From Phorcus lineatus (lineage: Eukaryota; Mollusca; Gastropoda; Trochida; Trochidae): a stretch of DNA of 64,000 bases. The stretch lies in assembly GCA_921293015.1 (NCBI GenBank), contig OV121087.1, forward strand, positions 35,385,235 to 35,449,234. The letters run 5' to 3'. Shown in pieces: positions 26,773 through 41,700 of this stretch. Every line of letters starts with the position of its first letter. The stretch's first letter is position 1. Both the position numbers and the translations under genes were made by a program. The notes below the pieces were generated by a model. That model saw nothing but the letters and a program-made list of their open reading frames with translations, searched no databases and had not been told where the DNA came from.

Positions 26773-29700
26773 AAACAATCTGTTGACGTATTGAGACATC
26801 ACTTGTTGCATGTGCAAGGTTTACTTAGAAGGAATTCCTTCATAGATCCTCTTAAAACCGAATTTATAACGCACCGAACGTTATCACCATGGGTCATTTA
26901 ACCCCTCTAGCCTCTAGCAGTGAGTGGTAAACCGATGTCTATTACTATACCAGATATATTTTAACTCTTTGGACCACAACATCACCAATCATTCTAAAAA
27001 TATTAAAGGTTAGGTCTCCCTGCTGACCTTTCATAATTTGCTCTGGATGTCAATATCCATTTCAACAGAATGGAGAGAGGGAGTCACCGGTGCAGTTATG
27101 CGTTCAAACAGTGCTGTGCACGCATTGAATTACATTTAACTCATGATTTTAAGGCAATGAGTGTATATAGTCCAAATTATGTCTCTCATGGAAATCCGTG
27201 GCGCCGACTAATTATTCTTCAAACAGTGCGTATGCATATCGAATGAACTAGCTGTCCAAAATGATTGGAAACTTGAATCGATTAATAATCAATGAAAATG
27301 TTAAGGACGACCCCAATTCACTCATCTAAGCAAAATATGGATCTTTATATAATACCCCTATATTGAAAATCAGGTTGGTCCTTAACTTATTTTGTTCACT
27401 ATACTGTATAACTCGTCTTACATAATGAATTGCATAATTTGTTTACAAACTTTAGTTCATAAAATGTCTAATAAAGCTCGATGAAACCATACTGTAAATC
27501 ATGAAATGATGTAGTAAAACTTTCACAGTATGCTTTACTGAAAATGTAAAGCTTTAGTTGTATCTTGTCTCTCCTTACAATTGCAAAAATCATAAATAAA
27601 CTCATACCGATTAATAAACCTCGATGAAACCATACTGTAAACCATGAATCGATGTAGTAAAACTTTCACAGTATGCTTTACCGAAAATGTAAAGCTTCCG
27701 TTGTATCATGTATCTCCTTAAATTGCAAAAATCATACACATTGATGAAGCCATACTGTAACCATGTAATCGATGTGGTAAATCTTTCACAGTATGCTTAA
27801 TCAAAATACAAACTTTGGGGTGTGAGATTTCCTGAAATACATTCTATGCTCTCAAACAGCAGTATCTTTACCGACTTATAAATCTCGATGAAAGCCTACT
27901 GTAACCTCTCTGTAATGAAAACTTCCCTTAACGAATTATTCAATACCTTATAAATACAGTTCGGTCACCTTCTGAATCAATCGATCTGCATTATTCCGTC
28001 TTCGTTAAACATTTCGTCTATACAGAATGATTGATAGGCGTCGAGGCAATATGGGTCGGTTCACTCAACATTCAGTCCACACATACTATATACAGCAGTT
28101 TAGAGTGGCTTGATGGACCCTAATTCTAAGAAGTGGTCTTAACATCCTAAGCGAACTACTCGTGTTTGACACAATTGCATTAACCTGTCTGTATGTCAAA
28201 CAATACAAGTAATACATTGTTGTTACATAAGGTAAGAGTCATAATGTGCGAATTAACATAGATATGTGATTTATCAGTCTCTTATGCTATGAAACACCTT
28301 AATTAGCCACATCCAGGTGTATTGATCAGTCTTCTTTGATCATTACAGGTATAGGAAGAACATTATCCACATGCTTGATATTTTATATTGGAACAGCTAT
28401 GGTATCATAATAATCTGTATTTGAGAATACTTTCTTGAACATTTATAATGAATATTGGGTCTCTAAAGTAGGTTCCAGTTATGTTCATTTGTTTTTCCTT
28501 TATTAAAAAGGTACTCTATCAGTTTCGAAACACCTTAATTAACCTCATCCAGGTGAATTGATCAGTCGTCTTTAATCGTTACAGGTATAGGAAGTACACC
28601 ATCCACGTTTTACTCATATTCTCTATTGGTTTCTTACCGTGGTGATTATGATCGCCAGCATACATTAATCAGATATACACACAATTGCATATACACACGT
28701 TCACATATGCATTATTCAGACGCACATTGAAACATGAAAATGCATACACGTGCATTTATACAACGTTCAGAAGTACAGACACATGCACATAAACATTGTT
28801 CATACATACATACATACATACATACATACAAACAAACATACATACATACAAACATACATACATACATACAAACATACATACTTACATAAATACATACATA
28901 CATACGTGCATATAAACACACAAACATGTAAACTTTCTAATTAACGTATTAGTGCTCTCCTCAACTTAAATTCTCTCAAGCTAAAACATTGTAAATCGGA
29001 TTAAAGTATTTCTGTACAGTGTTGAAGTACATCAATAAATCATTCTTCTCATTCCTATACGAGGAAAATGTTGTAGCAAAGTACAGTGGATTGTTACCAT
29101 TATCAAAGTGCAGGGGTCCAAGGACTGACTCACCAAATTTACCTTTCAAAATCACGGGTAAAATCAATGTCCTTACCCTTTTTCTGTTCAGGCAACTACC
29201 AAACTTGCTTGACTTTCGACCAACGTCCTTGATTTTAAGCAAAAAGCATCCTTTAGTTCACACATATGTTAATGGCTGTGGAAAGATGTTTTAACCCATT
29301 TGATGGTATGAACATTTAACGTCGATATGGGAAGTGAGGGTGGTTGACACAGAGAAACTGGAAGAAACCCAACACTGGATGTTCCCTAGTCCTGTTTCAT
29401 GACTGTGTATATAAAGGAGCCTTATATACAGTCTATGTCCACATTCAGCAAGTCTAGATTGACTGAATACATTTGAAATTAGGAGCCCTAAGAAAAAAAT
29501 ATTATGGATGAGGGAACAGTAAATTAATAAAAAATTTCATAGACTAAATTTTAGTCTAGAGTGAGTGAGTGAGTGAGTTATTGTTTAACGCCGCTTGGGC
29601 AATATTTCAGCCATTAGCGGCGTGTTTAGTCTAGATGTTCCCCTTCTGTTACAGAACCCCTACAGAGCTCAGACTAATTTTGTTTCTTGCAAAATTCTTT

Positions 29701-32700
29701 CGTAGATCTCAAACATTTAATTCACATAAACTGTTAGCATGACCTTGACACAAATGGATATGTGTATAATAAACTTCTTTGTGAATTAGAACATCGATAC
29801 TCAAAAGTAGGTTTATATTCAAGACTTGTCTTATCTCTGAATCGAAATATGATACAAAATCTGTTATTCTCTATCTAGAATGATAATATTATTGTAATTA
29901 AATACCGAAACGTTGCATTTCGTCATTTGTCTAACTGGATAATCCAGCAAAATTAATCAAAAGGAAGGAACGTAGTGACCAACCACTGTTTGGAGGTCAT
30001 TTGAAGTAAAACTAAGAAAAGCAAGAAATTTGTTGATAGCAGTTACTTTATTGAGAACATACACGGTGGTAAGAGATATGCTTACCCATTCATCAGATGA
30101 TTATGACTATTATCGAGTTATGTTACTATTCAAGAAATGACTTGTTATCGCCGACATGATCTTAGAGAAACGCTACTTACATTTATAAAGTTACCATGAC
30201 CTCAATCGGTTTGCCGGCCACCACCCTCGTCATTTTCCCTTCCCACGCCTACCCGCATAAAAAAACAACCCTGTCTGGGGTCAACATGAGTAGGCAAATC
30301 TCTTACATCAGTCGCTTTATGATATCTACCGTATTCATTGTTTTAACGACACTGACGTTATATAATTAAGACAATGTTCTTTATTCAAGAATTCCTGACA
30401 TCTGACGGAAGCCATCCTTAATTAAAGACCGGTCTTGAATGAATGAATGAATAAATGAATGAATTTTACAAACCTATTCAGTAAGAATGAAATTCATATC
30501 ATACTTTGATTACTGCAGAAATTGCCTGAACATTGGTATACCCCGAGCGAAAGCGAGACATACTAATATTCGAGGATAAATGTCATAAACATATGGCATC
30601 GACACGAAAAGAGTTCTTTACTCTTTACTAAAGTTTTAAACTAAAAAGCTTTTGTTCGTGACATATATCCTCTGTACAGTTTTTTAATACTTGTAAACGA
30701 TAAACAAGAAAAAAGTAAGAAAATCAGTGTTACTGTGTTTTTGGAAACACTGGTCCAAGGTCGTTTTATATAGGAAGTACGGTATTCGATCTCAGGTTTG
30801 ATAAGGTACTGACCTCATGGTTCGCCACTAGGTCCTGTTGACTTGCTCGAGAGTCCTACTCCCACTAGCAAGTCGTCAGATAACTTCCCATTTAAGCGTT
30901 GCTACCGAAATCTAATATACGAGAGATGCCGGATAAATTACTGATCCTTTAAGTAGACCTTTCAATCTTTAAAACAGCGACTTAATCATTAATGATATTA
31001 TTTTTTCAGATTTCTAAGTGGGGTTATATGCGTTGTCGACAATTAGTGGTATTAAGTAAACATATTTGAGGGAAAATAATAGTTGGTGGTACTTATACGT
31101 TTTATGGATATCTAACTTCTATATGAAAAAGAAGCGACGTTTTGGCATTACTGTCTTCAAGCACGATGTTCTTTCCTAAATGTCGATTCTCAAGGGTAAG
31201 TAATATATATATAAATAAAATCCTAAATGACTCGCAATATCTCGAAATCAAAATGTAACGTTACTCTCTCAAGTAAATCTAAAGAAATGTAAATAATTTC
31301 AATTCATTTCAGGAGACACCTGGTTAAGATTTTACGTTTTCAAGAATTTAAGTTTAGCAATGATGTAAAACCATTATTCCAATGAAATACATATTATCAA
31401 CACTATCAATAATACTACAAAACATCTGTTGACAGATAACAATGAATTATGACACTGAATGATGACTATAACCTCTGTTCTTCATTTCTCATGAAGTCCA
31501 CCTTCACTTATTATAAATCCATCCATTTTCAAGTCAAGGCTGCAAGCAAATCCGCTCAATATATATCCGCTTCATTAAATATACGTTAAATATAGGTTCA
31601 CAGTCGTTTTAGACACGCTTCCAACAGAGTTGATAGGCATAACTCCGTCAGGGGGTATAGTTTACTAAAACTGCCTTATGTCTGTCACATTCGTTTGAAA
31701 AGGTCTTTGGGGGGTCACTTGACTTGTTTTCGTTATTGACATTCTAAAATGAAATGCATATTTCATGCGTATGTGAAGCCTTTGTAAACGGGCCCTTAAA
31801 TAAAATATTTGACAAAATGTGACATAAGAAAAGCAAGATAATTTTGAAACAACTTATCGTGAAAATACAAGACGTTTCGGAGTATATGATTGCTTTTTCC
31901 CAATGAAGCATTTACTCCGAAAGGTCCCGTAGTTTTAAAATTAGTTAATTGTTAATCCGGAAGTCTTTTTGCTTTTGAATGCCATTTTTTAATGCCCTTC
32001 AATACTGGATAGGACATGACATATATTTTGTCAACGGATTCGGTAATACGATATTGCATTAAAAATCAATCAAGAACTTTGATTTCGACAAACAGCATTC
32101 ACACTCTTTTACCGTTAATATGTACTGATCAGACATAAAACTTCCAATGATGCCATTTCGTTCGTTCTTCACAAGTCACATATGTTTAACATGTGTTCTT
32201 AACGTTTATTTAAGATTCAGTGAAAAGTACATTTCATGAAAAATAAAGCTTTTTCTGTGAAAAGTAAAAACCTCTTCTATGCATACCTATTCACTATGCA
32301 TTGAATTCTCTTGTTTATTTAAATCACAAAAGGTGCATCTCGTCCAAGACCATGTCATTCGTCCATGTACAGCATACATGGCATATACATGAAGTTATTA
32401 TTGCAAACAGTGTAAACAGTGGCTCTCGCAACAGTTTTATATCCCATTTAAGCCCATCAGCAGTTATGAGTCAGGAAATTGGTATGATAACTTGTGATAT
32501 AGATCATGTTCGGTGTGTAACACCTGCTATTCACTCTCCACAATAGTTATATCATTGATTTGAAGGTTAATGTATATGTTACAACGTTTATTGAGTTTAC
32601 GGTCCAAAATGATTTGTTTTATCAACTGAAAGATAAATGTGTGATTTTCTCCTGCTGTTAAAAAAATCTCTGTTATCACAATCAGACTATTTCCTTTTAT

Positions 32701-35700
32701 GCAACATTCTTTCGTGGTTATTTCCTTTTATGCAAAATTCTTTCGTGGTTATTTCCTTTTATGCAAAATTCTTTCGTGGTTATTTCCTTTTATGCAAAAT
32801 TCTTTCGTGGTTCTCAAACATTATTGTTGACATCATAGAAGCTGTAAAGGTATCTTATAAACAAGATTGATGGTTTTCTTGTTAGTTGTAATGTTAGTGA
32901 TAATGATATTTCAAACAAAAAAACACGTGTAACTGTGCCTTTAAGATGTCATCTAGAAAAAGATTTACGTCTTTTATTTACAGATTCCCACACAATGTTA
33001 AATTGCTTCATTACCTCGCAAATTACCTGCTCTGATACATTAGGAATCAAAATAAGAATTTTGGTGGTGAGAATGCATTGTTTGTATCTATATTAAGCCA
33101 GAAGGGTAATTTCATTATTTAGTATGAATTGCGCCATCAGAATTTATGAGACAGAGCACAGGTATGACATCCTGTGATATATATCATATGTAACACCTGT
33201 TAGTGCTCGCAAAAACATGTTATGTCGTTACTTTCCAGGCAAATGATATATCAATTATCAAGATGGTTTAATATTTAAAACTGTAGATACGAGAAATTCA
33301 TATCCTTCTGGTCCTCATGCCACAACCTTTTTACATAATGTTTTGGGGGTTTTTTTTGCCACTAATATGCAATATTGAATGAAATCTGAAAATGTCCTAT
33401 CGATTTGACAACTATATCGCTGTACTCTGTATACCTATTGTGTATGTTATATGTAATAATAATGCATTTGTATGGTGCCCATAAAAAAGAAATAAAGTGA
33501 TAAAAAAAAAAAAAATGGTTTAATATATAGGGAACACTAAACGACGTCCCGCTCAATAACATTTTAATGAAACAAGTTAGTGGTTTGGTATTTAACGAGC
33601 GGAAGCGACGTTTCATTAATATGTTTTAACGGGACTGAGTTAAGTATTTTACCTACTACTGGTTGAATGATCTCGTAAAAAAGTTGCAAGAAAATCTCTG
33701 GCGGTCGTTTAGCAAACATTGTGACGCAATATTTAACGATGATGACATCACGTCAATCTGTAGGGGCATGCGATGTTATTACACTATGTAGTTAAAAGTA
33801 GTGCAGTACCTGCTTTTTCAATGAATCTTGTGAGAAAACCATTGTTATTTGATTGATAAGCAACATTTTCATATATTAGTGTATGTTAAAGGTTAATCTA
33901 GGTCTTTAGATATAAAAACTAATAACTTATTCATTAATCACCAAGTTTATTATTTTAAAACAGTCATCGACGTGACCCTCGGAAGAAAAAAACAAATTTC
34001 ACCTTGAAAAAGTTTTTTTTCGAATTTCGAATTAAATGTTAATTAATTTAAGTTGTGTGAGTTACAGCAATTTTCGAATAGTAAAGCTGTACGTTGACTT
34101 TTAAAGTCTTTGATGGGTAACTGGAGATAAAAAAAAACAAGAAAGAAGGTCAATATTTGGTATAACCCTAATGTGCACAGATGGTTTATATTAAACGCAT
34201 TCATTTTTACTCAACAAAACGCTGTGAGGCAAACTGGTTCCCAGGTTGGTGAGGCCATTGCTTCCATTCCGTCTCTATGATGCACTTGTGAGTGGAGCTG
34301 TGAATATCACCGTGAAACCGTCATGTGTTTGAATACATTTCAGAAAAGAAGAAAACATCAAGAATTTTTTTTATGTTTATGTATACAGATTAACCATAAT
34401 AGTAAACAATTTTTAAAAAAACCCAATGTTCTTCTTAATTGTTGAAAACTCTTTAACGTTGTGAAATTAAAACATAGAACTTATTAATTTTCACATAGAA
34501 AACACCGCGAAAAGGGATATTTAAATGTAATTGAAACAAACACAAGAAACTATAATGGTGTTGATTATTACAAATGTTTTTGTTAACATTAAAAAGATTA
34601 AAAAAATTGAAAAGTCTGGTTTTTAGTTTCAGACACAATATTTTCAAATTCAAAATAGTGTTTAAAACACAAACATGTGGGCGTGTAGTTTAGGGTTGGG
34701 CATGGTTTTATTGTCTTTAGATAACCTCGCATTGATCTGCATACACCCGCTTAAATATAAATCTTGCACTGAAAGCTTGGGCGGTGGGTATACAGATTAA
34801 CCCAACAGAGTTACAGAGTTATGTTCTCTTTGCCTTTGTGATAGGGAACAATGGCACATGATGTAACAATGATGATTTATAACATTTCCATTGTTTGAAA
34901 GGAAGTTTTTACAACCCAGAATCATGTTGGCATGTTTCATTTCTGGATTTTTAATTGTTACGTGAATATTTTAATTAAATTTAGTAACCTAGTGTGAAGT
35001 CTTTTTTGTAATGTCCAAAGTGATACGTAATTAGAAACTATATAATTAATGTCTACAAATTGGTGTAAACACTTTAACAAAGTAAAAGTCGTTTACGTGA
35101 AAGCAACTTTACACCAACAAAGTAAACAATTTATCTCAAGACAACAAGGGATCTTATTAATCTAATATTCTAGCTAACAGTAGGTAACCTTGTCTGAAAA
35201 ACAGTCATTACAGACTGGAGTTAAGACGACATGTTCACTTTGTACTTTTAGATTTGTTTATTGTAATAAGAAATTCCTGAATTGCCGCCATAAGGCCTCG
35301 ATGAAGAAATGTGTTTTTTTTAAATTACATGTAGCTAAACGTAACGTTATTTTGAAATCTGCAACGCTTGTTTTCTTAAGATGTCATCACAGAATTTTTT
35401 GTTTTTAAAGCAACCTAACAGCGATCTAATAGCCAAAATACTACAAACATCAATAGATATCAAAAGTGACTTTACATATTATTATATCAACAGTTGAATC
35501 ATACACTTTTTTCATAATTTCCATTAAGTATTTCGTCATCCTTTGATCAAATCTGGTAGAGGTAAATTTTGACGGTGCAAGGCTTTTCTCTAGTAATCTA
35601 ATGGTAAAGAACCATGTTTCTCAAGCTCAAACTGTAACTCTTCAATTTCTAAATATATCGTATGAATTTAAACCTACATTCTGTCCCAGCTGAGGGACTT

Positions 35701-38700
35701 TTCTTTTCTTCCTCAGTAACCTTTATTGCAAGTGAAACACTTTCTCGACTAAAATGATTTATGATTTGTGGCAATTACAGTAATTTGTGAAACAGCGACA
35801 TTGTATAATTGGAAGACCGGAGTGCCTACACCAGTACGCTGCGCACATGTGTCTTAGAAGACAGAAATCGGTTAGAGATGTAACACGATATTTTCGGTAA
35901 AAAAACGGTGTCCGTATTGCAGATTTTCATCGCTAAGGGGGTTAAAAGAACAGAGAAATATTGGCCCTTCGAAACCGTTTTCATTGAGGAAGATATGACA
36001 TGAAAATAACACTGAAAATACGTTTCATGTCATTGATATTAACTTTTCATAATTGACATTTCTCCAGAGATCGTGATGACGGCGATGAAGAAGAATGGAC
36101 GAGCCATGATGCGTTTGGAACGGAAGAAGAAGGACGAAATAAACTTCAGCAACATCCATCACATCGCCGGGGGTCCTTACAAGGGCATTCTTGTCAGCAA
36201 AACTGCAGAAGGTAAGGCCTTTTAAACCATATATGATGGGACTATGAAGAATTCCTTATTTTATACATGTAGTGTACTGATTTTGTTATTAATGCAACAC
36301 CGTCATTTTATGACGTCATATCACTGTGACGTCAAATGCTTCATGATGTAAGGGAAATGTCTTAAATGTACTGTCAAAATACTTTATCAAAGGAGTTATC
36401 GTTTGATTTGTATTGGAAAGGTTTGGTTACAAACATGTCATTGCATAACGATGAGTTGTTGTTTTTTCAAAATTGTCTTTTTGTCCTCACTAATGCCGTC
36501 AAATTTCCCAACCTATCATATTTGAGCGTCAAATCAAAATTAATTTATATCATTTGTTAAGAATATGTAAATTATGATCTTCAAAATGAAAGGCATAGTT
36601 AGATTCATAATATCCATCATTCGAATATCATTCACCGACCTTGTTTAATGATACAGGAAACTGGAGGCTATTATTAAATGTAATCACTCCACATTGAGTT
36701 TGACCTTTAGTAATCTATTTGATGCCAAAAGTTCCAGTGCCAAATACCATTATCTGAACTAATGATATCCTGCATCAGTTGCCTTCAGAACTTCTATGCA
36801 CTGTTAACCTTTCTAAAATAGTCGAGTATATTACAGGAAAAGTAACAACACCAAACATTATGTCAAGAGTACCTTGTGGAAAGCATCAAGATTTACACTC
36901 ATCAAAAGCCGACAAAAACAATGTCAAAAATAAAAATTTGACTTTATGTAGAAAAACTAATTTTTTTTTAAATTAAAGCAATGCTTAGTTGAATGTGTCA
37001 TTACGATATTTCATGGAGATTCAAATATCTAAAAAATAACACAGGTGTAGGAAAAAAATGTATAACCGCGAATGATTTATGCTTGATAGTTGAAAAAGAC
37101 GCGAGGTTGCAAAATCATGATAAAACGCATGAATAAATCACTTACTGCTACCGCACTACATTGTTTGTCTGTCCTATCTTCACGCCATCTGTAAATATTG
37201 CATGGATTTGAACACATGTTTATTGTATAACATTCGCAACTGGCGAGAACTTCTTCAATTGAAGCGCATTTGTTATAAACGTGAGAACCAGTTCAGAAAA
37301 ATCATGGCTCTCTGAAAAGGTAATTTTAGAGTTGTTTTAAAACTCCGATTTAAGATGTTGATAACATTCTGTACAATTAAATAGTTTAAAGCAACGTGGT
37401 ACAACATAAAAATAACTTCATGCTCAAGATAATGTCAGACTATTTAATGCCAGAATCTATTACAGTTGCTATTACATTATATAATGGGTTATTATACGCC
37501 CCAAGAACAGCGCGTATCCTGCTATGTGCAACTAGATATAGCAAATAAAAATATCCAGCTCAGACAGTCTTAGCACCCAACGGACCGCCTCAAACGATAC
37601 AGTCCGAAAATTTACATGGCGAAGAAATCGATGATTAAAAAGTTAATAATATTCATTAAGAACAAACTGAAAGTAAATATTCTTGAGATAAAACTTGTCC
37701 CCCCCCCCCCCCCCCCCCGGAACAATTCGTATCGTATGATAAGTATCCATATTGGCTGCTCATTAAAACATCTACATGTATGTCCCATGAGAGATTCCCG
37801 TTTTTCTCTGTTTCAAATGCCTACATAGAAGCTATTTTGGATATAAGCTATGTCACACAAGGGTTGCCGAGGATGGTTTCATGTTGGGACATATTGTAAA
37901 AAAGAGAATATAGAATGATTCGAATATGTCAAAGGTTTTTAATAGTTTTATAATATTGAGATTCCGAAGTACTGACTTTTGATAAAAATTACCTTTTGAA
38001 TGCTTGGGCAATACGTAAGATTCCAAATAGGTGGAAAACATGGAGCGTGTAAGTTTGACGTCATCGCATGTATCAGACAGTTGCTTGATTTTTATTGAAG
38101 ATGATAAATTGTCAAATATTTGTCATTTGGCGATGAATATGAATGTCAAGTGTCATAATTTACTGAAATTATGGTGTTTTAACAAATATCCAATCCATAC
38201 AACATTTAAAAATCAAAATACTTGATGTCACATAAAGCACTGACTGTTTCACAGAGCTGGACACTGTGAGACCGAGTGAGGGACGAATCGAGTTCATGGC
38301 CTACCTCTTCATCAAGACAGAGGGACAGAGGGAGGCAGTTCAGGTGAGGGAGAAATATAACTCAATCTCATTACATAGATAATAATTTCGTTTCTCGTTA
38401 CGCAGAATATATCATCTGCCTAACGAAGTGAAGCGCAAGTATGATCGTGTTTTAATGAGATTGAACATTATATATGTAAACCGCTGCAACTCCGTCCTAT
38501 ATACACGTTCTCACGGTAAAGGTTATTACTGCATATCAAATTTGCATACGCCTTGAGGTCCACATAGTTTGTCGTTTTGCAAAGACTCGTATTCTCAATG
38601 TCATGATTAGATAACCTGCAATTGTTTTCGAAGTTATTTGTGGTCAATTGAAAGATTGATATTACATGAAATTTAATCGTTTGAAAAAGGATTTTCTGAC

Positions 38701-41700
38701 AAGGGAAAAAAAATATTACGCTAATCTATCTCTGTTCTGAAAAACCGATTTCAGCAACACAATCTTTTAAGTATTTTGAAACTCCATTGTCCCAACAGGA
38801 CCTATGGACGCTGCAGTTCTGGTTCCGAGGCTCGGCTGACGGAGTGACCAAGAAAAAGGCATTCACAGACTACTTCCAGGAACTCGTGGCACCGGGCAGT
38901 CTGCCTAAGAGTATGTACAGCTTATTACACCACTAGGGCATGTTATGTCCATTGTTCTGACAGGTTGATTTTCTACGTAACTACACGAACAGAGGTTGAT
39001 ATGTATTTGAATAACTCCCGAGTATGCCATTTGACGTCTCCAATTAGGGGATATTAACACCTTTAATGAATGTTATGTCAAATGTTCTGACTGAAATCAC
39101 CTTGTACCTGCTCGACTGACGTGACAGTCAAAATTTCGAAGTTTTACAAATAAGAGTAGAAAGGAAGAGTTGAAGCGCGGTTCGAACGCGAATCTTCGGA
39201 ACAGCGAGCACCGATCTTATCCATTCAACCACGGAGACTGCGATGGTGATAGGGGTGCATTTTGTCTTGTCATCTTCCTTCATGTTGGGTTTTTAAATAC
39301 TATATATACAGTAATAGTAAAAGATGTGAAAACGTTATTTTACGATGGGAAAATATTTATTTCGTGTTTTCCACGTGGTGTAATCTCTGTCAGATACCTT
39401 ACGTCCTCGGCTTCGCCTTGGACTTGGTATCTTCCCTCGAAAATTATACATCGATAATTTTCAAATATTGTCTCTCGGCTTAGCCTCGAGCCAATATTTG
39501 AAAATTCCCTCCGTGATAATGTTGTATTTAAAGCAAAATATGAAAACGATGTGCTAATAGTTTTATCAGATGCCATACGAAAGGTTATGTCTAAATACCC
39601 TAGGGAGGTTATGTGGAACGTTTTAATTTAAAACTATTTAAATTGATCCTAATTGTTAGAAAATGTTATCATACCTGTCAATAAACAAACCCACGTGGTG
39701 TAAGACGTTTAGACACCCCATCACGGGAGTTATGGATTAAACCTCTCGACTTCGTCTCGAGGTTATAATCCATAACTCCCTTGACGGGGTGTCTAACCTT
39801 AACATACCCTGAGCAGGTTTCAATGGTCTTTGCGAGGGATCCGACAATATTGAGATTTAGCAACAACTTACCATTAGATTAACCACCACTGCCTTGTCTT
39901 GCCGTAGACTTCCCACATTCGTAGTCTCGAATTTGTTTTGAATGAATGTTCGCTATTCTTTACGACAAAGAAATAGGGGAGGGGACACATTAGTTCCCTT
40001 AGGAATGTGTTTGTTTCATGATATGATTACATTTATGTTTAAACATGATTTGGAAAGGATTCCGTTATTCAAAATGACCCAGAGCTGTTCCTTTAATGGT
40101 TTAGATACTACATCTATAATATTTGCCTAAAAATATTTAACATACCTTGAAATTGGGATAGGCCTAAGGATAGGTTCATCTTTCAATACCTGGAATGTAT
40201 CAAAAAGTATTAATTATACCCCCGCCTTACAGCGTAAGCGGGGGTATATAGCGTTCATTCTGTCCGTCCGTCTGTCTGTCTGTCCGTTGGCCGTCCGTCA
40301 CAAATCTTTGTCCGGAGCATATCTCCTAAACTATACATGCTAAACTTCATACACTTATCAACCATGATCCTTAGATGTGCCTTTTGAGGGTTAGACCAAC
40401 AAATGATTTTTATTTTTTGCGGTTTCCATGGAAACATGACTAAAACAGTGACTCTATGACCAAGTCCTTTGTCCGGAGCATATCTCCTAAACTATACATG
40501 CTAGCTTCACCAAACTTCATACACTTATCAACCATGATCCCTAGATGTGCCTTTTGAGGGTTAGACTAACAAATGATTTTTATTTTTTGCGGTTTCCATG
40601 GAAACATGACTAAAACAGTGACTCTATGACCAAGTCCTTTGTCCGGAGCATATCTCCTAAACTATACATGCTAGCTTCACCAAACTTCATACACTTATCA
40701 ACCATGATCCCTAGATGTGCCTTTTGAGGGTTAGACCAACAAATGATTTTTATTTTTGCAGTTTCCATGGAAACATGACTAAAACAGTGACTCTATGACC
40801 AAATCCTTTGTCCGGAGCATATCTCCTAAACTATACATGCTAGCTTCACCAAACTTCATACACTTATCAACCATGATCCCTAGATGTGCCTTTTGAGGGT
40901 TAGACTAACAAATGATTTTTATTTTTTGCGGTTTCCATGGAAACATGACTAAAACAGTGACTCTATGAACAAGTACTTTGTCCGGAGCATATCTCCTAAA
41001 CTATACATGCTAGCTTCACCAAACTTCATACACTTATCAACCATGATCCCTAGATGTGCCTTTTGAGGGTTAGACCACCAAATGATTTTTATTTTTTGAG
41101 GTTTCAATGGAAACATGACTAAAACAATGACTCTATGACCAAGTCCTTTGTCCGGAGCATTTATCCTAAACTATACATGCTATCTTCATCAAACTTCATA
41201 CACTTATAAAACATGATCCCTAGATGTGATTTTGAGGGTTACACCAACAAATGATTTTTATTTTTTGCGGTTTCCATGGAAACATGACTAAAACAGTGAC
41301 TCTATGACCAAGTCCTTTGTCCGGAGTATATCTTCATAACTATACATGCTATCTTTACCAAACTTCATACACTTATCAACCATGATCCATTGATGTGCCT
41401 TTTGAGGGTTAGACCAACAAATGATTTTTTTTTTTTGCGCTTTCCATGGAAACATGACTAAAACAGTGAATTTATGACTAAGTCCTTTGTCCGGAGTATA
41501 TCTTCTAAACCGTACATGCTATCATCACCAAACTTCATACACTTATCCATATTGGTGCGTCTCTTGAGGGTAAGACCAAAAAATTATTTTTATTTTTTGC
41601 GTTTTACATGGAAACGTTACTAAAACAATGGCTATCTGACAAAGTGCTTTTTCCTGAGCATATCTCCTAAACTATACATGCTAGCTTCAACAAACTTAAT

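Larger units (their letters stand above)
12438..36067 (+). other. Gene 2 intron 1 (about 23.6 kb)
   Basis: Donor GTAGGTG and acceptor TTTCTCCAG. No convincing internal gene on either strand. It is filled with AT-rich DNA, fold-backs, microsatellites, tandem duplications and dispersed short repeats, listed separately. Stretches not listed (for example 12438-15650, 15760-17390, 17670-19320, 19610-21060, 23605-25700, 29630-32680 and 32815-36060) show nothing further that I can name. Confidence 0.5.

Noticed and set aside
26632..26817. Poly-Ile/Leu 'membrane protein' frame
   Set aside because: Translation of a TTA/TAG microsatellite.
28712..28944. Tyr/Val/Cys/Met-rich and Ile/His/Thr-rich frames
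   Set aside because: Translation of a CATA microsatellite on the two strands.
29019..29294. 91-codon frame and its minus-strand partner in intron 1
   Set aside because: No domain, no splice context, equal length on both strands; probably chance or an unidentifiable repeat remnant.
32688..32811. Repeat regarded as a possible CRISPR array (31-bp units)
   Set aside because: Head-to-tail identical units with no spacers; a minisatellite.
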